NCBI GenBank assembly: GCA_035264765.1
Contig: DATFPQ010000087.1
Span: forward strand, 1 to 17,286
Reading direction: 5' to 3'
DNA length: 17,286 bases
Source: DATFPQ01 sp035264765
GTDB lineage: Bacteria; Actinomycetota; Actinomycetes; Actinomycetales; Angustibacteraceae
The position numbers were made by a program, and so were the translations under genes. Shown here piece after piece: positions 14,252-17,286 of the stretch. Under the pieces are notes generated by a model that worked only from the letters and a program-made list of their open reading frames with translations, had not been told where the DNA came from and did no database searches. The stretch's first letter is position 1; the number at the start of each line of letters is the position of its first letter.

Positions 14252-15292
14252 GTGGCCGTTGTTGCATCAGCCGTGAAGAAAATCGGGTTCTTGTCGTTCG
14301 GGCACTGGACGCCGTCGCCGCAGTCGCAGACTCGGTCGGCCTCCGACGCGCTGCTGCAGTCCATCGAGCTCGCGGTCGCGGCCGAAGAGCTAGGGGCCGA
14401 CGGTGCGTACTTCCGGGTGCATCACTTCGCGCGCCAGCTGTCCTCCCCCTTCCCGCTGCTTGCGGCGATCGGGGCCAGAACGAGCCGGATCGAGCTCGGC
14501 ACCGGTGTGATCGACATGCGCTACGAGAACCCGCTCTACATGGCCGAGGACGCGGGTGCGGCTGACCTGATCTCGGGGGGCCGGCTGCAGCTGGGCGTCA
14601 GCCGGGGTTCACCGGAGCAGGTCATCGACGGATTTCGGTACTTCGGCTACGTGCCGGCCGAGGGCTCCGACCACGCGGACCTGGCCCGTGAGCACACGCG
14701 GGTGTTCCTCGAGGTGCTCAAGGGCAAGGGTTTCGCGCAGCCCAATCCCCGGCCCATGTTTCCCAACCCGCCCGGCCTGTTACGGGTCGAGCCCCATTCG
14801 CCGGGGCTTGGTCACCGCATCTGGTGGGGCGCCGGTTCCCGCCGAACTGCCGAGTGGGCGGCGGAGCACGGCATGAACCTGATGAGCTCAACGCTGCTCA
14901 CCGAGGACACGGGCGTGCCGTTCCACCGGCTCCAGGCCGAACAGATCGAGCGGTTCCGGGACGCCTGGAAGGCTGCTGGCCACCAACGTGAGCCGCGAGT
15001 CTCGGTCAGCCGCAGCATCTTCCCGGTGGTCAGCGACCAGGATCGTGCCTACTTCGGTCGCGAGGCCGGTAGTCAGGACCAAGTCGGTTACCTGGACGGC
15101 GGCACCGCCCGCTTCGGCAAGACGTACGCCGGCGAGCCGGACCGGCTCGTCAAGGAGCTCGCCGAGGACGGGGCGATCGCAGCCGCGGACTCCCTCCTTC
15201 TCACGATCCCCAACCAGCTCGGCGTCGACTACAACTCGCATCTTCTCGAGAGCGTGCTGCGCCACGTGGCGCCCGAGCTCGGCTGGCGCTGA
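14252..15292 (+). CDS. LLM-class flavin-dependent oxidoreductase
   Basis: A 346-residue luciferase-like TIM-barrel protein using FMN (or F420). KKIGFLSFGHWTPSPQSQTR starts the first strand. AAEELGADGAYFRVHHFARQ, IELGTGVIDMRYENPLYMAE and DLISGGRLQLGVSRGSPEQV are hallmark LLM blocks, and IWWGAGSRRTAEWAAEHGMN near the middle fits the same subfamily. The frame is open from 14189. The GTG at 14252 is preferred because GAGGAAG (14236-14242) lies 9 bases upstream. The GTG at 14273 (VKKIGFLSF) is the usual family start and would give 339 residues. The gene carries a TTA leucine codon at 14780-14782, rare in such GC-rich genomes. It is convergent with the sugar importer and divergent from the PPOX gene. 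The substrate is unknown. Confidence 0.88.
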   Translation: MAVVASAVKKIGFLSFGHWTPSPQSQTRSASDALLQSIELAVAAEELGADGAYFRVHHFARQLSSPFPLLAAIGARTSRIELGTGVIDMRYENPLYMAEDAGAADLISGGRLQLGVSRGSPEQVIDGFRYFGYVPAEGSDHADLAREHTRVFLEVLKGKGFAQPNPRPMFPNPPGLLRVEPHSPGLGHRIWWGAGSRRTAEWAAEHGMNLMSSTLLTEDTGVPFHRLQAEQIERFRDAWKAAGHQREPRVSVSRSIFPVVSDQDRAYFGREAGSQDQVGYLDGGTARFGKTYAGEPDRLVKELAEDGAIAAADSLLLTIPNQLGVDYNSHLLESVLRHVAPELGWR

Positions 15293-15316
15293 GGCGATGG
15301 CCAGGGACCGCTCAGC
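15288..15316. terminator. Weak shared stem between LLM and permease genes
   Basis: GCTGAG (15288-15293) pairs with CTCAGC (15311-15316) around a 17-base loop between two convergent genes only 19 bases apart. The convergent stop codons supply some of the pairs, and there is no T-tract, so the support is slight. Confidence 0.22.
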
Positions 15317-16151
15317 CCTTGGTAGCGCCGGCGGTGAGCCCCGCGATGAAGTAGCGCTGGAGCGCGACGTACGCCACGACCATGGGGGCGCTGGCGATGA
15401 GGACTCCGGCGAACAGCAGGGTGTAGTTCGTCGTGTACTCGCCCCGGAAGTCCAAGAGGGTCTTCGGCAACGTTTCGTGGTCCGGGCTGGTGATGAACAG
15501 CAGCGGGTAGAGGAGGTCGTTCCAATGCATCACGAACAAGAAGATCGCGACGGCCGCCACCGAGGGCAGCGCCAGCGGTAGTGCGATGGACCGGTAGATC
15601 CGCCAGGTCGAGGCTCCGTCCATGCGCGCCGCCTCGAAGAGCTCCTGCGGGAGCGTGGCGAAGAAGCCGGTCATGATGAACACCGCGACCGGGCAGGTGA
15701 CGGCGATGTTGATGAGGACCAGGCCGAGCAGCGAGTCGGTCAGGCCGAGCTGCCGGAAGATCACGTACTGCGGGATCATCGCCACCTGGGCCGGGACCGC
15801 CAGACCCGCCGCGAACAGCCCGAAGAGGGCGATCCCTAGCCAGCCCCTGATGCGCGAGATCGCGAAGGAGGCCCAGCTGCTGACGGCCAGGGTGATCGAC
15901 ACCGAGAAGGCGGTGACCACCACGGAGTTCAGGAAGCTGCGGCCGATCCGGCTGTCGGTGAGCAGTGTCGCGAAGTTGGCCAGGGTCGGCGGCTTTGGCA
16001 GGCCGACAGGGTCGGCGTACAGCTGCGGAGTCGACTTGAGCGAGGTGGCGACCACCACGACCAGCGGGACGGCAATGAGGATGGCGTAGACGGTGAGCAG
16101 GCCGCGACGGCCCAGACGGCTCGCCGGCGAGGACCGCGTGTGCGAGCTCAC
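15312..16151 (-). CDS. Carbohydrate ABC importer permease, MalG-like
   Basis: A 279-residue inner-membrane permease of the CUT1 sugar importers. Six membrane segments are visible, beginning with LLTVYAILIAVPLVVVVATS. The typical MalG stretch LKSTPQLYADPVGLPKPPTL follows, and then the EAA loop that docks to the ATPase: ELFEAARMDGASTWRIYRSI followed by LPLALPS. The C-terminus (QRYFIAGLTAGATKG) is the usual family ending and confirms that the protein is complete. The GTG at 16151 overlaps the MalF-like stop as GTGA; a longer open frame upstream is a shadow of the other permease. The ATPase subunit is not in this window; CUT1 systems often share one encoded elsewhere. Confidence 0.92.
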   Translation of the reverse strand: MSSHTRSSPASRLGRRGLLTVYAILIAVPLVVVVATSLKSTPQLYADPVGLPKPPTLANFATLLTDSRIGRSFLNSVVVTAFSVSITLAVSSWASFAISRIRGWLGIALFGLFAAGLAVPAQVAMIPQYVIFRQLGLTDSLLGLVLINIAVTCPVAVFIMTGFFATLPQELFEAARMDGASTWRIYRSIALPLALPSVAAVAIFLFVMHWNDLLYPLLFITSPDHETLPKTLLDFRGEYTTNYTLLFAGVLIASAPMVVAYVALQRYFIAGLTAGATKG

Positions 16152-17107
16152 GCCTTGCCCCCAGCAGCCCAGGACACCGCGCGCTGCTGAAAGAACGTCA
16201 CCGCGGCTATCAGCACCATGAAGATCACCGACTGCGCTGCCGCATAGCCGAAGGCGAAGCTTCGGAAGGCGGTGGTGTAGATCAGCGTCGAGAGGATCTC
16301 GGTGGCGTGGTTCGGGCCGCCGCCCGTGCTCGCGAAGACCAGGTCGAAGGCCTTGAACGACTGGATCGTGGTGTACGCGACGACGATCACCATCGTCGGC
16401 CGCAGCATGGGGAACGTCACGAACCGGAACCGCTGCCAGCGGCTCGCCCCGTCGACGTCCGCGGCGTCGAAGAGCTCCTGCGGCACCTGCTGCAGCCCGG
16501 CGATGAACACGACCATCATCTGGCCCGCGTGGAACCAGATCTGGACGACCGCCAGATAGAAGATCGCCATCCGCTGGTCGCCCAGCCACGGTTGCTGCAG
16601 GGACGTCAGCCCGACCGCCTCGAGGGCCGAGTTGAGCAGGCCGAGGGTGGGGTCGTAGACGAACGACCACACGAAGGCGACCGACACCGACGAAAGGATC
16701 GTGGGGAAGAAGTACAGGGCGCGCAGCGACACGGACGAGCGCGAGTTGCGTTGCAGCGCCAGCGCGAGGACCAGCGACAGCGCGGTCTGTACCACGACCA
16801 CGGCGAGCATGAACTTCAGGCTGTTCCCCGCCGCCTGCCGGAAGATCGTGTCCGCCGTGAGCAGCCGCTCGTAGTTGTCCAGCCCGACGATCCGGTAGGT
16901 GGGGGAGACGCCGTCCCAGTCCGTCACGGAGTACCGCAGGGACTGCAGTGACGGCCACAGCACGAACCACCCGTAGAGCACCAGGGCGGGCGCCAGCATC
17001 AGACCGAGCGCCGGATCGAGGCGCCGGCGCCGTGGCCGCGGAACGGCAGCGAGTCGTCCGGCTGCGTCGGGACGCGCGCGCGCGGCGACCCGGACCCGGT
17101 CGGTCAC
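16148..17107 (-). CDS. Carbohydrate ABC importer permease, MalF-like
   Basis: A 319-residue inner-membrane permease of the CUT1 class. After a basic leader (1-30), the first segment LGLMLAPALVLYGWFVLWPS is followed by the family-typical SLRYSVTDWDG and FVGL-like IVGLDNYERLL. ALYFFPTILSSVSVAFVWSF and FDAADVDGASRWQRFRFVTF (EAA loop) with PMLRP are clear, and STGGGPNHATEILSTLIYTT is the standard MalF/UgpA block near the C-terminus. The GTG at 17107 overlaps the stop of the solute-binding protein gene (GTGA). It pairs with the MalG-like permease. The sugar transported is not evident. Confidence 0.92.
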   Translation of the reverse strand: MTDRVRVAARARPDAAGRLAAVPRPRRRRLDPALGLMLAPALVLYGWFVLWPSLQSLRYSVTDWDGVSPTYRIVGLDNYERLLTADTIFRQAAGNSLKFMLAVVVVQTALSLVLALALQRNSRSSVSLRALYFFPTILSSVSVAFVWSFVYDPTLGLLNSALEAVGLTSLQQPWLGDQRMAIFYLAVVQIWFHAGQMMVVFIAGLQQVPQELFDAADVDGASRWQRFRFVTFPMLRPTMVIVVAYTTIQSFKAFDLVFASTGGGPNHATEILSTLIYTTAFRSFAFGYAAAQSVIFMVLIAAVTFFQQRAVSWAAGGKA

Positions 17108-17286
17108 TTCGGTCGCGCTTCGTCAACGAGCTTCTGGGCCTCCTCGGCCGCCTGCTCGACCGGCGTGCCGGTGGCCACGGTGAGCAGGGTGTTCTCGACC
17201 GCGGAGCGCACACCCACGCTGGCGAACTGGAACCGGGGCGCCAGCAGCAGCTTCCGCTCGCTCCACGGCGACAGGGCCTTGAGGTC
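17104..17286 (-). CDS. Extracellular solute-binding protein of the sugar importer, C-terminal end only
   Basis: Sixty residues up to the stop at 17104 are visible; the rest lies beyond the window. The text SPWSERKLLLAPRFQFASVG, VRSAVENTLLTVATGTPVEQ and AAEEAQKLVDEARPK fits the C-terminal helices of CUT1 sugar-binding lipoproteins, which end in an 'A...A...L..' helix. Its position, immediately before and overlapping a MalF-like permease, is the normal order (binding protein, MalF, MalG). This supports the assignment more than the short sequence does. Confidence 0.75.
   Translation of the reverse strand, partial: DLKALSPWSERKLLLAPRFQFASVGVRSAVENTLLTVATGTPVEQAAEEAQKLVDEARPK

Overview
The window comes from a high-GC actinobacterium. 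The evidence is very strong GC bias at third codon positions, frequent GTG starts, four-base GTGA/ATGA gene overlaps, an F420/FMN-type PPOX protein and a flavin-dependent LLM oxidoreductase, a LuxR-type response regulator with a 'Sensor'-domain kinase, and an IdeR/DmdR-type iron box. The species cannot be named from the sequence alone.

Layout, left to right. (1) 1-189, minus: start of a secreted protein cut by the window edge. (2) 450-884, plus: a DUF488 (YeaO-like) protein. (3) 989-3670, plus: a three-gene unit of a maltose/sugar O-acetyltransferase (maa-like), a TetR regulator overlapping it by ATGA, and a YbjJ-like MFS transporter. A near-perfect 30-bp palindrome covers the -10 box in front of this unit and is the obvious operator for the TetR protein. 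(4) 3902-6676, minus: a 924-residue protein that joins an AMP-forming adenylation domain, a phosphopantetheine carrier domain and a membrane acyltransferase-3 domain. Its promoter carries a 19-bp iron box and it looks leaderless. A 12-bp tandem repeat encodes its Arg/Pro/Ser/Leu linker. (5) 6713-7529: about 800 bases without a protein gene. It holds a 9-bp perfect hairpin and a degraded tRNA-Arg(ACG) whose anticodon-loop-to-3'-end part is well kept, which could be an integration scar. (6) 7530-9692, plus: a secreted zinc amidase/PGRP with three C-terminal Ig-like repeats. (7) 9708-13264, minus: an operon of ABC ATPase, ABC permease, 'Sensor'-domain histidine kinase and NarL/LuxR response regulator. 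Three genes are joined by GTGA overlaps, and a stem-loop sits at the kinase/regulator junction. (8) 13493-13978, minus: PPOX-fold flavin/F420 protein. (9) 14252-15292, plus: LLM-class flavin oxidoreductase. (10) 15312-17286, minus: a CUT1-type carbohydrate ABC importer made of the end of the solute-binding protein, a MalF-like permease and a MalG-like permease, again with GTGA overlaps.

The most unusual part is the iron-box-controlled adenylation-carrier-AT3 protein. Its domain logic is that of D-alanyl lipoteichoic acid synthesis (activate, tether, transfer across or at the membrane) in one chain, but with AT3 in place of the MBOAT protein DltB. The apparent iron control suggests it modifies a siderophore, a lipid or the envelope when iron is scarce. 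The substrate cannot be read from the sequence.
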